Source: Methylobacter marinus A45
GTDB lineage: Bacteria; Pseudomonadota; Gammaproteobacteria; Methylococcales; Methylomonadaceae
Direction: 5' to 3'
Assembly (NCBI RefSeq): GCF_000383855.1
Contig: NZ_KB912877.1
Location: forward strand, 3,599,917 to 3,663,916
Length of the DNA stretch: 64,000 nt
The position numbers were made by a program, and so were the translations under genes. Shown here in pieces: positions 20,651 to 31,084 of the stretch (position 1 is its first letter; the number at the start of each line of letters is the position of its first letter). The notes beneath the pieces were generated by a model, which was not told the origin of the DNA, searched no databases, and was given only the letters and a program-made list of their open reading frames with translations.

Positions 20651-20917
20651 TTAATGGCGTCTGCCATTTCTTCCTGTGCTGGAATCTTCAAATTTTACTT
20701 TTAAAGGTTTACCACAGTACAGGTTGCCGTCTAGCCCGGCTATCGCGGCTCTGGCTTCATGGCCTTCCATGCCGATAAAGCCGAAACCCCGGCATTTACC
20801 GCTAAATATATCCGAAACCAGTTGAATGGAGCGGACTCTCCCATATTGGGAAAATAAAGCTTGTACAGTTTCTTCAGTGGCGTCGCTAGGTAAGTTTCCT
20901 ACAAAAATTCGTTTCAA
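20651..20917 (-). CDS. RRM-domain RNA-binding protein
   Basis: A small single-RRM protein. RNP2 is IFVGNLP and RNP1 is KCRGFGFIGM, both complete, so it should bind single-stranded RNA. A basic tail (STGRNGRRH) follows. I prefer the TTG at 20917, preceded by AGGA, because it starts directly at KRIFVGNLP as in the family (88 residues). An ATG at 20968 would add a tail of unlike sequence. It sits beside a cold-shock gene on the same strand, and both proteins are RNA chaperone types. Confidence 0.82.
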   Translation of the reverse strand: MKRIFVGNLPSDATEETVQALFSQYGRVRSIQLVSDIFSGKCRGFGFIGMEGHEARAAIAGLDGNLYCGKPLKVKFEDSSTGRNGRRH

Positions 20918-21027
20918 AAGACATGTCCTAAGTTCAGGGGTGAGTTGATTGGCCGGTCCGGCCGACATTTGCCACAACCCCAGACGTTTATGCCGATCGA
21001 GGTTGTGAGTCAGAAAGTATCGTAAGA

Positions 21028-21231
21028 TCAGGCTGCGGATACTTGGGATGCTTGCAGGCCTTTAGGCCCTGTTTCTACTTCATATTTGACCGGTTGACCT
21101 TCAGTCAGTGTGCGGTAGCCGTCACCGGAAATTGCGGAAAAATGCACAAACACATCTGCACTGCCGTCGCTAGGCGCAATGAAGCCAAAACCTTTAGATT
21201 CGTTAAACCATTTAACAGTACCTGATGCCAT
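21028..21231 (-). CDS. Cold-shock domain protein
   Basis: A 67-residue CspA-family protein, [18 protein letters not shown] with RNP1 KGFGFI and RNP2 VFVHF. It binds single-stranded nucleic acid and melts secondary structure in mRNA. The sequence is full length. About 330 bases of AT-rich sequence lie upstream, long enough for the structured leader common to cold-shock genes; I could not assign a structure there. Confidence 0.93.
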   Translation of the reverse strand: MASGTVKWFNESKGFGFIAPSDGSADVFVHFSAISGDGYRTLTEGQPVKYEVETGPKGLQASQVSAA

Positions 21232-21567
21232 ATAAATTACCTCAATAAATAATAGATGTTCAATTGCAAATCATATCGGGCAATTTAAAGGAAAAAATGC
21301 GAATAGAATCTCTGAAAAATGCTGATTAATATGCAAAATTTAAATAGTAACAATGTATTAGTTACTAACTTCTACATTATAGAGACTAATCCTTGCTGTG
21401 GCCATCAATATTATTTTGAAGGCCGCCCCTGAACAGTTTAATACTCAGGAGCCATGAAAAATAACTTCAGCATCTTGTCTGCTTGGCAAGGTCTCCAGTA
21501 TCCCGGCTAAGGTTGGGCGGGGGATAATGCTCAAGCATGTTTCATGCGCGTTTTTATGCCGCCATGC
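21232..21567. other. Intergenic region upstream of the cold-shock gene
   Basis: About 336 bases between the cold-shock gene start and the mltD 3' end. It is AT-rich next to the cold-shock gene (21240-21400) and probably holds its promoter and leader. I see no gene here. Confidence 0.4.
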
Positions 21568-23184
21568 TCAGGTTGTGGGCTGGCTGTTGTCAATCAGGAT
21601 TTTCAGTTTTTGCCCCGGACGCAGAACCTTTCCCATCGTTTCTGAATTCCATTTACGAATATCTGAAAGCGACACACTGAATTTTCGGGAGATTCGTATT
21701 AGCGAATCGCCTGATTTGACGGTGTAATGAATCAGGCGGAACGGATTCGGTGAAGCGGAAGAGGCGGTGGCAAGCTGTTGCTCTCCGGCTTTAATGACAA
21801 GCTTTTGGCCAGGTATCAATGCACTCGATAAAGTGAGTTTGTTCCAGCTTGCGATATCTTTATCGCTAACTGAAAAGTCCTGACCAATTTTCCAGAGGGT
21901 ATCGCCTTTTTTAACAGTATAGGTCTGCTTGTGATGAGGTTGGCTTTTAGATGCTTTAGCAATAATCGGAAAGTTGGCTGATTTTTTCGATGACGGAACT
22001 TTTAAAATCATGCCGGTGCGGATAGTGTTGCCGGCCAGATGGTTGGCCTGACGGATAGCTTTGACTGTTGTGTGGTTTCTGTTGGCAATTAATGAAAGCG
22101 TTTCTCCCGCGCGGACCTTGTGCTTGTTCTGAGCTAAACGCTCTTCATAATAGCGATGTTGAGCAACGCGATCTTCAACGGGCAGGCGCGCCAGGTTTCT
22201 TTTGAACGACTGGACCTCTTTGACGGGCACCAGCAAGCGATGCGGCCCTTCAGGGGCGGTGCTCCAGCGATTGAAGCCAGGATTTAGCTTTAGAAACTCT
22301 TTCAAGGGGGTATTCGCGAGTTGAGCCGCTTTATCTAAATCCAGTTGGGATTTGATATCCACGACTTCAACATAAGGCTTATTCGGGATAGGCCGCAAGG
22401 GAATATTGTATTCATCGGCATGGGCAAACAATTTGGCGATCGCCAATAGCCTGGGAACATAGTTGGTAGTCTCTTCCGGAAGGCTTAAGGACCAGTAGTC
22501 CGTCGGCAGGGACAGGCTTTCATTTTTTTCGATGGCTTTACCTACATTGCCTTTTCCGTAATTATAGGAAGCCAGGGCCAGCAGCCAGTCTCCGTCAAAC
22601 GTCTCACTCAGCTGCTTAAGAAATGTAGTGGCGGCCTTGGTCGATGCATAGACATCACGACGGCCATCGTACCAGGAGTCTTGCTTAAGACCGAAGAGGC
22701 GGCCGGTGGCCGGTATAAATTGCCAAAGCCCTGAAGCATCGCTTTTTGAATAGGCGTTCGGTAAGAAAGCACTTTCAACTACAGGCAACAGCGCTAATTC
22801 TCCGGGAAGATTTTTAGCTTCGATCTCATTGAGGATAAGGTGCATGTAGGGTTCTGCACGCTGCTGAACCCGGGCGATATAATCGGGATGTTGCAGGTAC
22901 CAGTTTAATTCACGATCAATGCGCTCGTTCTCAATTTCAGGTAATGCGTATAAAGACAGTAGTCGATCCCAAACGGTTTTGTGAGGGGTTAAGGGTGCTT
23001 TAAATTTTTTCTTGGAGAATATATTGTGCTGAATAAATGAATAGGTGTTGCTTTCCTTGGTAATAACAGGCGGTTTTTGACTAACGTTCAGGGGGGATTT
23101 AGTATTTTTCGAGCAACCGGATATTATTAAAAGGCTCAAAATAAATAAAAAATTAGCTGACCTGTTAAAATTGATATGCATCAT
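21568..23184 (-). CDS. mltD: Membrane-bound lytic murein transglycosylase D
   Basis: A 538-residue periplasmic lipoprotein that cleaves peptidoglycan glycan strands. The signal ends SLLIISGC. The lysozyme-like domain holds the catalytic Glu in PVVESAFLPNAYSKSDASG followed by LWQFIPATGRLFGL. Three LysM modules follow: VRAGETLSLIANRNHTT, VKKGDTLWKIGQDFS and VKSGDSLIRISRKFS. It is divergent from a methyltransferase and rnhA, a grouping also seen in E. coli (mltD, yafS, rnhA). Confidence 0.94.
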   Translation of the reverse strand: MMHINFNRSANFLFILSLLIISGCSKNTKSPLNVSQKPPVITKESNTYSFIQHNIFSKKKFKAPLTPHKTVWDRLLSLYALPEIENERIDRELNWYLQHPDYIARVQQRAEPYMHLILNEIEAKNLPGELALLPVVESAFLPNAYSKSDASGLWQFIPATGRLFGLKQDSWYDGRRDVYASTKAATTFLKQLSETFDGDWLLALASYNYGKGNVGKAIEKNESLSLPTDYWSLSLPEETTNYVPRLLAIAKLFAHADEYNIPLRPIPNKPYVEVVDIKSQLDLDKAAQLANTPLKEFLKLNPGFNRWSTAPEGPHRLLVPVKEVQSFKRNLARLPVEDRVAQHRYYEERLAQNKHKVRAGETLSLIANRNHTTVKAIRQANHLAGNTIRTGMILKVPSSKKSANFPIIAKASKSQPHHKQTYTVKKGDTLWKIGQDFSVSDKDIASWNKLTLSSALIPGQKLVIKAGEQQLATASSASPNPFRLIHYTVKSGDSLIRISRKFSVSLSDIRKWNSETMGKVLRPGQKLKILIDNSQPTT

Positions 23185-23278
23185 CCAACCCTGAGGTGAA
23201 GTTCATTATGTTGATTATTATTGTACAGCTTGTTCTCGCTGAAAACCATTCAAAGTCATGTATTGTTGAGTTGAATCA

Positions 23279-23998
23279 ATGAAACGCAATTTTTTATTTG
23301 CCTTCTACGAAACGCCCAGAGGCAAGTTGTTGAGGCAGCTTGAAGAGGATTATTTACAGCGAGCCATTACCGTTAGCTGTAAGCAGACAGTTTTACAGGT
23401 CGGCGGATTAGGCTGGGAGAATCAATTTATTGACTGCACTTTGTATAAAAATTATACGATACTCGATGCGAAAAATTTGGGCAGCGATGAGGCGCGGAAA
23501 ATTCAGGCAAAATCTTACAGTCTGCCGCTGCAAAGCAGCAGTATCGATATGATCATACTGCCGCATTTGCTGGAATTTGATGCCAATCGTTTTCAGACCA
23601 TGAGAGAAGTCGAGCGCGTTTTGAAACCCGAAGGCTTGTTGGTGGTGCTAAATTTTAATCCTTGGAGTTTGTGGGTTAGATATCAGTATGTCTGGGACAA
23701 GAAAATGGCCGATAACTGGCGCGGACATTTCATTTCCAGGTCCAGGATATTGGATTGGCTGAAATTGCTGAATTTTGAAGTAACGCTTTCATCGGATTTT
23801 AATCTTAATTCCATAAAATCAACGAATGGCAGAGCGAATGCCAACAGGCATGCGTTTTCGGCGACGGCCTACGCGGTTAAAGCAATAAAGCGCCGATATC
23901 ATTTAATTCCGCTGACACCCGCCGAAAGGACAAAGCCCCAGTTGGTTTTTGCCAATTCGATGACTTCACCATCAACAGAATCAAATCAACATGACTGA
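23279..23998 (+). CDS. Class I SAM methyltransferase, YafS-like
   Basis: A 239-residue SAM-dependent methyltransferase-like protein. Motif I is divergent ([11 protein letters not shown]). The later [12 protein letters not shown] and [21 protein letters not shown] are typical of the Methyltransf_11 fold. Its place between mltD and rnhA matches E. coli yafS. The substrate is unknown. The 3' end overlaps rnhA by 8 bases, so the two are translated together. Confidence 0.82.
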   Translation: MKRNFLFAFYETPRGKLLRQLEEDYLQRAITVSCKQTVLQVGGLGWENQFIDCTLYKNYTILDAKNLGSDEARKIQAKSYSLPLQSSSIDMIILPHLLEFDANRFQTMREVERVLKPEGLLVVLNFNPWSLWVRYQYVWDKKMADNWRGHFISRSRILDWLKLLNFEVTLSSDFNLNSIKSTNGRANANRHAFSATAYAVKAIKRRYHLIPLTPAERTKPQLVFANSMTSPSTESNQHD

Positions 23999-24437
23999 GA
24001 CCGTCATTATTTACACCGATGGCGCCTGCCGTGGTAATCCAGGGCCAGGCGGATGGGGGGCTGTGCTCAGCTATAAAGGCAAAAGCAGGGAGTTGTACGG
24101 AGGGGAGCTGGAAACGACCAATAATCGCATGGAACTGATGGCCGCCATCCAGGCTTTGGAAACACTGACAAGATCTTGTACGGTGCTGATCCATACCGAT
24201 TCGAAATATGTGCTGCAAGGCATTACCGAATGGATGAGCAATTGGAAAAAGCGTGGCTGGAAAACCGCGGCGAGAACACCAGTTAAAAATGAAGATTTGT
24301 GGCGCAGGCTGGATGCCGCTATTGAAAGGCACGATATCGAATGGCGGTGGATAAAAGGTCATTCAGGGAATGACGGCAATGAGCGGGCAGATGCTCTGGC
24401 GAACTTGGGCATTGATTCCTTGCTGGCGGCAAATTGA
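23991..24437 (+). CDS. rnhA: Ribonuclease HI
   Basis: A 148-residue enzyme that degrades the RNA of RNA-DNA hybrids. The four acidic catalytic residues are in [40 protein letters not shown] and GNERADALA. Length and motifs match E. coli RNase HI. The ATG lies within the end of the preceding methyltransferase gene. Confidence 0.96.
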   Translation: MTETVIIYTDGACRGNPGPGGWGAVLSYKGKSRELYGGELETTNNRMELMAAIQALETLTRSCTVLIHTDSKYVLQGITEWMSNWKKRGWKTAARTPVKNEDLWRRLDAAIERHDIEWRWIKGHSGNDGNERADALANLGIDSLLAAN

Positions 24438-24556
24438 CCTTACTGATTGGATTAACCGAGTTGATCGAAACCCGGATGCCTGGAGTCAAGTGATAATTTT
24501 CTCGGTTGCCGGATTTAATGGCGCAATCTGCCCGCGTTTTAAGCCGGTCTTTTTGA

Positions 24557-24937
24557 TTATTTTTTATTGTTCAGCAAGGTTTTGAGGTTGGCAAAAGGGC
24601 TGTGTGTGGCGACCGGTTCCGAGGCAGCATGGGATTGAGCGTTGCCGAAGCGGGTTTCCTCGTACCGCGAATGTTCATTGTCATGACAATACAGGCATAA
24701 CAGTTCCCAGTTGCTGCCATCGGAAGGATTATTGTCGTGGTTATGGTCTCTATGATGAACCGTGAGTTCATTCAGATTCTTATGTGTGAATTCGCGTGCG
24801 CAACGGCCGCATATCCAGGGATACATTTTCAGGGCTTGGCCGCGATAGGATTGCTCCCGGAGTTCCTGATTGCGTCGCGCTTCAATAACGATCTGGTTTA
24901 ATTTGTCTTTGTCGAGATGGGGCTTTTTCTGGGGCAT
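24557..24937 (-). CDS. yajD: HNH nuclease family protein YajD
   Basis: A 126-residue protein with a compact HNH module. Zinc cysteines are CGRC and CLYC, and the active-site segment is VHHRDHNHDNNPSDGSNWE. It opens with PQKKPHLDKDKLNQIV, typical of YajD. HNH proteins of this size cut or nick DNA, but YajD's role is not established. It converges with rnhA. Confidence 0.88.
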   Translation of the reverse strand: MPQKKPHLDKDKLNQIVIEARRNQELREQSYRGQALKMYPWICGRCAREFTHKNLNELTVHHRDHNHDNNPSDGSNWELLCLYCHDNEHSRYEETRFGNAQSHAASEPVATHSPFANLKTLLNNKK

Positions 24938-25170
24938 ATGAATACCTCGTCAGGTTGCTATGGTCTGCTTTTAATTGTGATTTGGCTAAAGGTATCGCTA
25001 AATAAGCGTCTTGTATAGACTTGAAGGCGATTTGTTGTAATATTTCATGTCGTTTTCATGGCCGGAATGGCGGATGAAAATTAAGAGTCCGGCAAAGCTT
25101 CAGGGAAGGCCTTGTCATTTTCCCCTTTTTTGCTTGAGTCGCATTTCAGCTAGCGATACAAGGTTAATAC

Positions 25171-27036
25171 ATGTCTATTCGTTATATATCCACTCTTGTC
25201 TTTTTTGCCGGCACTCTGGTGTCCGGATGCGCGTCTACCCGTCAAATTGCCATTGATCCCCCTGAGATCAAGCCGCATCCTTTTCAGCCCCTGCAAGGTT
25301 TCTCGGTTATCGATGGCGATGATTATTATGTGCGGCTGATTTCAGAGTTTGATTCCAAGGCGGATAATGCGCTAAAAGGCGGGTGCGTTGATATCGCGCC
25401 ATCCTATAGCAAAGGCGATCAGTCGGCGGCGTTGATTTTTTATGTTCGTAACAATGTGCTGAAATTCAACAGTGAAGCCGCCGGTTTTTTGTATCAAGCC
25501 AGGTCGGGAAAGTGCAATTTCAAGTTCGATGCCAAAAAACAGTATCTGACGCCCTGGATACGACTGGATTCGGGTAAAGAAACCATGATTGATTATGATT
25601 TCCATACCAATGCCAATAATGACATGGATTTCTCCAGATTGGCCGGCGATGTGAATACGGCCGGCAATCTGCTGGCATTGACCGGTGTCGGCATGGGGGT
25701 TGCCGTTATGGGACAGTTTGCCGGCGAATGGATAAGAAACAGTCAGCAAGCGGCCCCGGCTGTTGTTCAAGCGGCGCCGGCTGCCAGTCCGGCATCAGCC
25801 AAGCATAGTTCGGAGTCGCATTCGCTGCCGGCCGCGACTGCTTTCTCAGGTAAAACCGGTACGCTCAATCATTCTCTATTCAAGGTCTATGAAGTGGCCG
25901 AGGGCGGTGTTAATCCGTTCGGTTCGGATGTCAAACCGTTGGGAGAGTTAAAGATATACCCTGAAATTCTGCCGGCATTATTGTTGAAAATGACGGTTGA
26001 CGGGATACCCGATGCGCGTGACTTGTCGCTGGAAGAAATGTGGTACTCGCCTATAAAATCAACAACCGGCGACATTACGCTGCAGCAGATGATCGAGCAA
26101 TCGCAGCATCCCGCCAAGCCGAATTTAAACCCTGATTGGGATAATTACGTTGACGTCGAGAGCAATTGCCGGAAGTTGAAACTGGTTATGAAGGAGCTTG
26201 GTTTTAATAAATTCGATCGTAATGCCGTGCTTTACTATTTTCTGAATAAAAATGGCGATTGGAAAAACTACAATATATCCCGGCAAATGGCCATGGCTGA
26301 CGACATTCGGCCTAAGGATCTGAAGATGTATCGCAATAAGGGGTTCGGCAATTGCCTGGCAGATGATGATTATACCGTCATGAAAACCATGGGGTTGTCC
26401 GTCAATGCGCCATCGGACTGGGAACTGATCGGAGAGACCAGGCAGAAAAAAGAGCGGGTTTTTTCAGCGCTCCAATCAATAGAAAGACAACTGTTTTCGG
26501 TGCTTAAAAACCCTAATCCGGCGGAAATGGCGCGTCAGATATTTCCTTTGTTGACCACCGAAAAAAAGGGCGATGGTACTGTGTTGCTACAAAATCATTT
26601 AGGTGATTTGGGACTGGAAGCCTTGTTGAGTCAGTCTGTTGCGTCGGCCTCTCCATCCCCGGGTACCTCAGGGGGTCCGGCAGTGCTGCCGGAATCATCC
26701 GCTCCCATGGTCATCCCCGGCGAAGGTGTGGTAGTTGATGCGCGTCAACTGGCGCAATTCATGTCAGGACTTTCCATAAGCGAGCTCAGTTGTGCCCGTC
26801 CCGCGCCTGGACCGCAAGGTAAACCGGGAGGGGAGGTGGGCATTTTCTTGTTTGCTACCAAAGAGGGCAGTCCACGCGCTAAAGGTGGCGCCATGGAGTT
26901 TGAATTTTCCGGAGGCAAAATCAATCGTATCGCTTTACAATTGCCTACCGTCAGGGATTTCGAACAAGATGTGCTGGATCATCCCGAAATTGGCGGCTGT
27001 CGAATTGATGCCGCTTTTCTAAATAAATTGCGCTAA
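25171..27036 (+). CDS. Large lipoprotein of unknown function
   Basis: I do not recognise this 621-residue protein. The signal ends VSGCAST, so it is probably a lipoprotein anchored at Cys19. Residues about 45-150 have a beta-rich look. A Gly-rich hydrophobic stretch follows (about 165-190, AGNLLALTGVGMGVAVMGQF), then an Ala/Pro-rich linker (about 192-225). A second large domain (about 230-470) holds DWDNYVDVESNCRKL, and a Pro/Ser-rich linker precedes the last domain (about 520-621). The gene stands alone between yajD and the cox genes. The domain pattern suggests an envelope protein, without a function I can name. Confidence 0.75.
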   Translation: MSIRYISTLVFFAGTLVSGCASTRQIAIDPPEIKPHPFQPLQGFSVIDGDDYYVRLISEFDSKADNALKGGCVDIAPSYSKGDQSAALIFYVRNNVLKFNSEAAGFLYQARSGKCNFKFDAKKQYLTPWIRLDSGKETMIDYDFHTNANNDMDFSRLAGDVNTAGNLLALTGVGMGVAVMGQFAGEWIRNSQQAAPAVVQAAPAASPASAKHSSESHSLPAATAFSGKTGTLNHSLFKVYEVAEGGVNPFGSDVKPLGELKIYPEILPALLLKMTVDGIPDARDLSLEEMWYSPIKSTTGDITLQQMIEQSQHPAKPNLNPDWDNYVDVESNCRKLKLVMKELGFNKFDRNAVLYYFLNKNGDWKNYNISRQMAMADDIRPKDLKMYRNKGFGNCLADDDYTVMKTMGLSVNAPSDWELIGETRQKKERVFSALQSIERQLFSVLKNPNPAEMARQIFPLLTTEKKGDGTVLLQNHLGDLGLEALLSQSVASASPSPGTSGGPAVLPESSAPMVIPGEGVVVDARQLAQFMSGLSISELSCARPAPGPQGKPGGEVGIFLFATKEGSPRAKGGAMEFEFSGGKINRIALQLPTVRDFEQDVLDHPEIGGCRIDAAFLNKLR

Positions 27037-27774
27037 GGAAGGGGAATTTTAGCTCCCGAAACTGACTTGTCTTTCGGCTCAATTTCAGTATCGATTTTTA
27101 ATCGGCCTGTTCATTTTCTTTGATTCCCAGGCGTTTTAATCGGGCAATTCCTACGGATTGATGCCCTGAGACCGTAAAATGAACAGACACGTAGGGGCGA
27201 ACCTGTGTGTTCGCCCTTGCCCAACGGCTCTTCGATAACCCTTTGTCCACCCAAAAAGGGCGGACACGTAGGTCCGCCTTTATATTGGCTGCGAAATGTC
27301 GGACATAGGATGCGCCTCACCACGTCGTCTGGAGCGCCTGCTTTGGGTCAGCGCATCCTGTGCAGGATTATAATTTCAGGAAGTCATTTTTAGCCAAATC
27401 CTAAACCCGAACTTGATACGCCCCGTCTCTGCCTTTGGCGGGCAATCTTAAAGATAGGTCAGACTTATGAGAGACAGTCGGTCCTCCTTCCTATTTTTTA
27501 GCGCTTGATTTAATGCCGTCAGCTTTATGTAAGCTGAATATTCATGGACTTTCCGGATAGATCTCAATGCGCTGAATATAAGGTAATTAACGCGCTGCTG
27601 TAGTTTTAATTCTACAGACTTCTAGCTTAGAAAAGCTTCATAGGTTAAAATTACGCAGTTTATTTGTGAGAATTCTTATGGAAAAGGCATAGAGCGAAAT
27701 TTGGCGTGTCTTGGAAATTACGAAACGATATAAAGCATACAAGAGTTTACAACTACTAACGAGGGGGCTGCTCC
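27037..27774. repeat. Intergenic region with several palindromic repeats
   Basis: This 738-base stretch has no convincing gene. It holds a GGGGCGAAC...GTTCGCCC palindrome (27193-27218) and a GGGCGGAC...GTCCGCCT hairpin followed by T residues (27256-27280), which could end transcription. A wide inverted pair AGGATGCGC/GCGCATCCT spans about 27307-27359. The last 200 bases lead into coxB and should contain its promoter, but I could not place it. Confidence 0.6.
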
Positions 27775-29295
27775 GTGAACAAAACAAAGCAACTGCTCGC
27801 AGGTCTGATCTTAATGGCTTTTGGCCTAGGGACAGCGCAAGCGGCATATACGCTCAATTTAATGAAAGGGGTTACAGAGATCAGTAATGATATTTATGAC
27901 CTGCATATGCTGATTTTATGGATATGCGTATTCATAGGTATCGTCGTATTTGGTACCATGTTTTATTCGATTTACCATCATCGTAAATCAAAAGGACATA
28001 AAGCGGAGCAGTTTCATGAAAATACAACTGTCGAGATTATCTGGACAATTATTCCGACGCTGATTCTCGTCGGCATGGCTATTCCGGCAACAAAAGCCAT
28101 GCTGGAATTGGATGATGTGCAAGAATCAGAAATGTCCATCAAAGTCACCGGGTGGCAATGGAAATGGGAATATGAATATCTGGACAACGGTATTCATTTT
28201 TTCAGTAATCTTGATGAAGCCAGCAATAAAGCACGGCAAATCGATTCCGGCATAGATCCTCGTACCGTTCCACATTATCTGTTGAACGTAGACAAACCTT
28301 TAGTTATTCCCGTTAAAAAGAAAATTCGTTTCGTATTTACAGCGGCTGACGTCATTCATTCGTGGTGGGTGCCTGACCTGGGGTGGAAAAAAGACACAAT
28401 TCCCGGCTTTATTAATGAAGCCTGGACTTCTGTAGATGAGCCCGGAACCTATCGCGGTCAATGTACAGAGCTCTGCGGTAAGGATCATGCCTTTATGCCT
28501 ATCGTGGTCGTTGCAATGGAACAGGCGGACTATGATGCCTGGGTGAAAAAGACTCAGGAAGAAGCCGCGAAAGGCCCGGATCTGAACGATCAAAGTCATG
28601 ATGAGTTGGTGTCAAAAGGCGCCGGCGTCTATGCGAAAAACTGCGCATCCTGCCATATGGCTGGCGGCGAAGGTGTGCCGGGAACATTCCCTGCTATTAC
28701 CGGCAGCTCTATTGTGACAGGCGATGTTAAAGCTCAGGCTGAGCTGGTATTGAACGGTAAAGGCATGATGCCTGCTTTCGGAAAAATGTTGGATGCCTCT
28801 GAACTGGCTCAGGTCATTACTTATACCAGAAATGCATTAGGCAATTCGGTCGGTGATGAAATACAGCCAAAAGCTATACAAGAGTTGCTGCCTGAGGGAG
28901 CAGCTCCCGCCGCTTCCACTGAAAAAGCGGAGCCGCAAGAGCAAGTGGATGCGAGTGCGGAAATGTCACTTGATGATTTAGTGGCTCGAGGGGAGTCTGT
29001 TTACGCCCAAAACTGTGCATCTTGCCATATGGCGGATGGTTCCGGAATGCCCGGTACTTTTCCGGCCTTAACGGCGAGTCCCGTGGTAACGGGAGATATT
29101 GATGCCCAGGTTGATTTAATGTTGAACGGAAAAGGCATGATGCCGGCTTTCGGAAATACGTTAAATGCGGTTGATTTTGCCGCGGTCGTAGCATATACCC
29201 GTAACAAACTGGGTAATTCGGTAGGGGATTTTATACAGCCTTCAGCGATTCAGTCTCTGCAATCGGCTATGCCTGCTGAGGATGATGATGAGTAA
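27775..29295 (+). CDS. coxB: Cytochrome c oxidase subunit II with two cytochrome c domains
   Basis: The subunit takes electrons from cytochrome c through CuA and passes them to subunit I. A signal peptide and two transmembrane helices precede the CuA domain, whose ligands lie in VIHSWWVPDLG and QCTELCGKDHAFM. Two cytochrome c domains follow, with CASCH at residues 290 and 414. The two domains are close duplicates sharing CASCHM, PGTFPA, NGKGMMPAFG and LGNSVGD. Subunit II with one fused cytochrome (caa3) is common; two are less so. The GTG start has GAGGGGG upstream. Confidence 0.95.
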   Translation: MNKTKQLLAGLILMAFGLGTAQAAYTLNLMKGVTEISNDIYDLHMLILWICVFIGIVVFGTMFYSIYHHRKSKGHKAEQFHENTTVEIIWTIIPTLILVGMAIPATKAMLELDDVQESEMSIKVTGWQWKWEYEYLDNGIHFFSNLDEASNKARQIDSGIDPRTVPHYLLNVDKPLVIPVKKKIRFVFTAADVIHSWWVPDLGWKKDTIPGFINEAWTSVDEPGTYRGQCTELCGKDHAFMPIVVVAMEQADYDAWVKKTQEEAAKGPDLNDQSHDELVSKGAGVYAKNCASCHMAGGEGVPGTFPAITGSSIVTGDVKAQAELVLNGKGMMPAFGKMLDASELAQVITYTRNALGNSVGDEIQPKAIQELLPEGAAPAASTEKAEPQEQVDASAEMSLDDLVARGESVYAQNCASCHMADGSGMPGTFPALTASPVVTGDIDAQVDLMLNGKGMMPAFGNTLNAVDFAAVVAYTRNKLGNSVGDFIQPSAIQSLQSAMPAEDDDE

Positions 29296-29350
29296 GTCAT
29301 TGACTTTATTATCTGTAAAATCTTTTCATATATTCATAGAGGTATAAAAT

Positions 29351-30964
29351 ATGTCTGCTGTAGTAGCTGAACATGAGCATGATGAGCATCATGATCACGG
29401 CCCTCAGAAGGGGCTTTTAAGATGGGTTATCACGACTAACCACAAAGATATCGGCACCTTATATCTGGTGTTCTCGCTGGCGATGTTTTTTATCGGTGGC
29501 GCGATGGCAATGATCATTCGTGCCGAGCTGTTCGAACCGGGTATGCAGTTTGTTGATCCCCAGTTTTTTAATTCAATGACTACCATGCATGCGCTGGTTA
29601 TGGTATTTGGTGCGGTTATGCCTGCATTTGTGGGTCTGGCCAACTGGATGATCCCCATGATGATCGGTGCGCCGGATATGGCCTTGCCTCGCATGAATAA
29701 CATGAGTTTCTGGATGCTGGTGGCAGGTGTTCTGTTGCTGGCCAGCACTTTGTTCATGGAAGGCGGCGCGCCTGCATCCGGTTGGACTTTGTATCCGCCG
29801 TTAGTGCTGCAGACTGGCGCGGCCTTGCCTTTTGCGATTTTCTCGGTGCATTTGCTGGGTATTTCATCCATCATGGGGGCGATCAACATTATCGCGACTA
29901 TTTTCAATATGCGCGCTCCAGCCATGACACTGATGAAAATGCCGCTGTTCGTCTGGACCTGGCTGATTACCGCTTTCCTGCTGATTGCCATCATGCCGGT
30001 TTTCGCTGGCGCGGTAACCATGCTGTTGACAGACCGCTTCTTTGACACCAGCTTCTTTGACGCGGCTGGCGGCGGTGACCCGGTTCTTTATCAACATATT
30101 TTCTGGTTCTTCGGTCACCCTGAAGTTTATGTCATGATTCTGCCTACTTTCGGCGTGGCTTCCACCATCATTCCGGTATTTGCCCGTAAACCTTTGTTCG
30201 GTTATAGCTCAATGGTTTATGCAACCGCATCGATTGCCTTTCTGTCATTTATCGTATGGGCTCACCATATGTTTACAGTCGGCATGCCGGTGGCGGGCGA
30301 GTTGTACTTCATGTATGCAACCATGCTGATTGCTATCCCTACTGGCGTTAAGGTCTTCAACTGGACTGCCACCATGTGGAAAGGATCGATGACTTTTGAA
30401 ACGCCCATGCTGTTCTCGATCGCTTTCGTCGTATTGTTTACCATAGGCGGCTTTACCGGTTTGATGATGTCTATAGCGCCTTCTGATTTCCAGTATCACG
30501 ATACTTATTTTATCGTGGCGCACTTTCATTACACGCTGGTGCCTGCTTCTGTCTTTATTTTGATGGCGGCCGGTTACTATTGGCTGCCTAAATGGACTGG
30601 CAACATGTATAACGAAAGAATCGGCAAGTTGCATTTCTGGTTGTCCGCGGTATCTGTCAACATCCTGTTCTTCCCGCAGCATTTCCTGGGATTGGCCGGC
30701 ATGCCACGCAGAATTCCTGATTATGCGGTTCAATTTGCTGACTGGAACATGATTTCAAGTATTGGCGGCTTCATCTTCGGCATAAGCCAGTTGCTGTTCT
30801 TGTACATCGTTATCGATACCATTAAGGGCGGAACCGGCGAAAAGGCAACGGATGAAGTGTGGGAAGATGCACATAAACATGGTCTGGAGTGGACCTTGCC
30901 ATCACCCCCTCCGTATCATACGTTTACAACACCTCCAGCCACCGTGCCGACTGAACATATCTGA
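29351..30964 (+). CDS. coxA: Cytochrome c oxidase subunit I with His-rich N-terminus
   Basis: The catalytic subunit (537 residues, twelve helices) carrying heme a, heme a3 and CuB. Ligand motifs include [20 protein letters not shown] (CuB His and the cross-linked Tyr), VWAHHMF and [19 protein letters not shown] identifies a type A heme-copper oxidase with a full K channel. The N-terminus carries a run [11 protein letters not shown] before the first helix, a possible metal-binding tail. It follows coxB by 55 bases. Confidence 0.96.
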   Translation: MSAVVAEHEHDEHHDHGPQKGLLRWVITTNHKDIGTLYLVFSLAMFFIGGAMAMIIRAELFEPGMQFVDPQFFNSMTTMHALVMVFGAVMPAFVGLANWMIPMMIGAPDMALPRMNNMSFWMLVAGVLLLASTLFMEGGAPASGWTLYPPLVLQTGAALPFAIFSVHLLGISSIMGAINIIATIFNMRAPAMTLMKMPLFVWTWLITAFLLIAIMPVFAGAVTMLLTDRFFDTSFFDAAGGGDPVLYQHIFWFFGHPEVYVMILPTFGVASTIIPVFARKPLFGYSSMVYATASIAFLSFIVWAHHMFTVGMPVAGELYFMYATMLIAIPTGVKVFNWTATMWKGSMTFETPMLFSIAFVVLFTIGGFTGLMMSIAPSDFQYHDTYFIVAHFHYTLVPASVFILMAAGYYWLPKWTGNMYNERIGKLHFWLSAVSVNILFFPQHFLGLAGMPRRIPDYAVQFADWNMISSIGGFIFGISQLLFLYIVIDTIKGGTGEKATDEVWEDAHKHGLEWTLPSPPPYHTFTTPPATVPTEHI

Positions 30965-30977
30965 TGCATTGGACGCC

Positions 30978-31004
30978 GCTGCTGCTTTCACATAAAGCAG
31001 CAGC
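30978..31004 (+). other. Perfect stem-loop downstream of coxA
   Basis: Arms GCTGCTGCTTT and AAAGCAGCAGC pair over 11 bases around a CACAT loop, 14 bases past the coxA stop. No T tract follows, so it is more likely an mRNA-stabilising or processing hairpin than a terminator. Confidence 0.6.
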
Positions 31005-31084
31005 GCCAGATCATGTTTATGAAGGTATAAATAATTTATTTAAGATACGTTGTCTGAACAACGGGCAACGTATCAGGTGAAATT

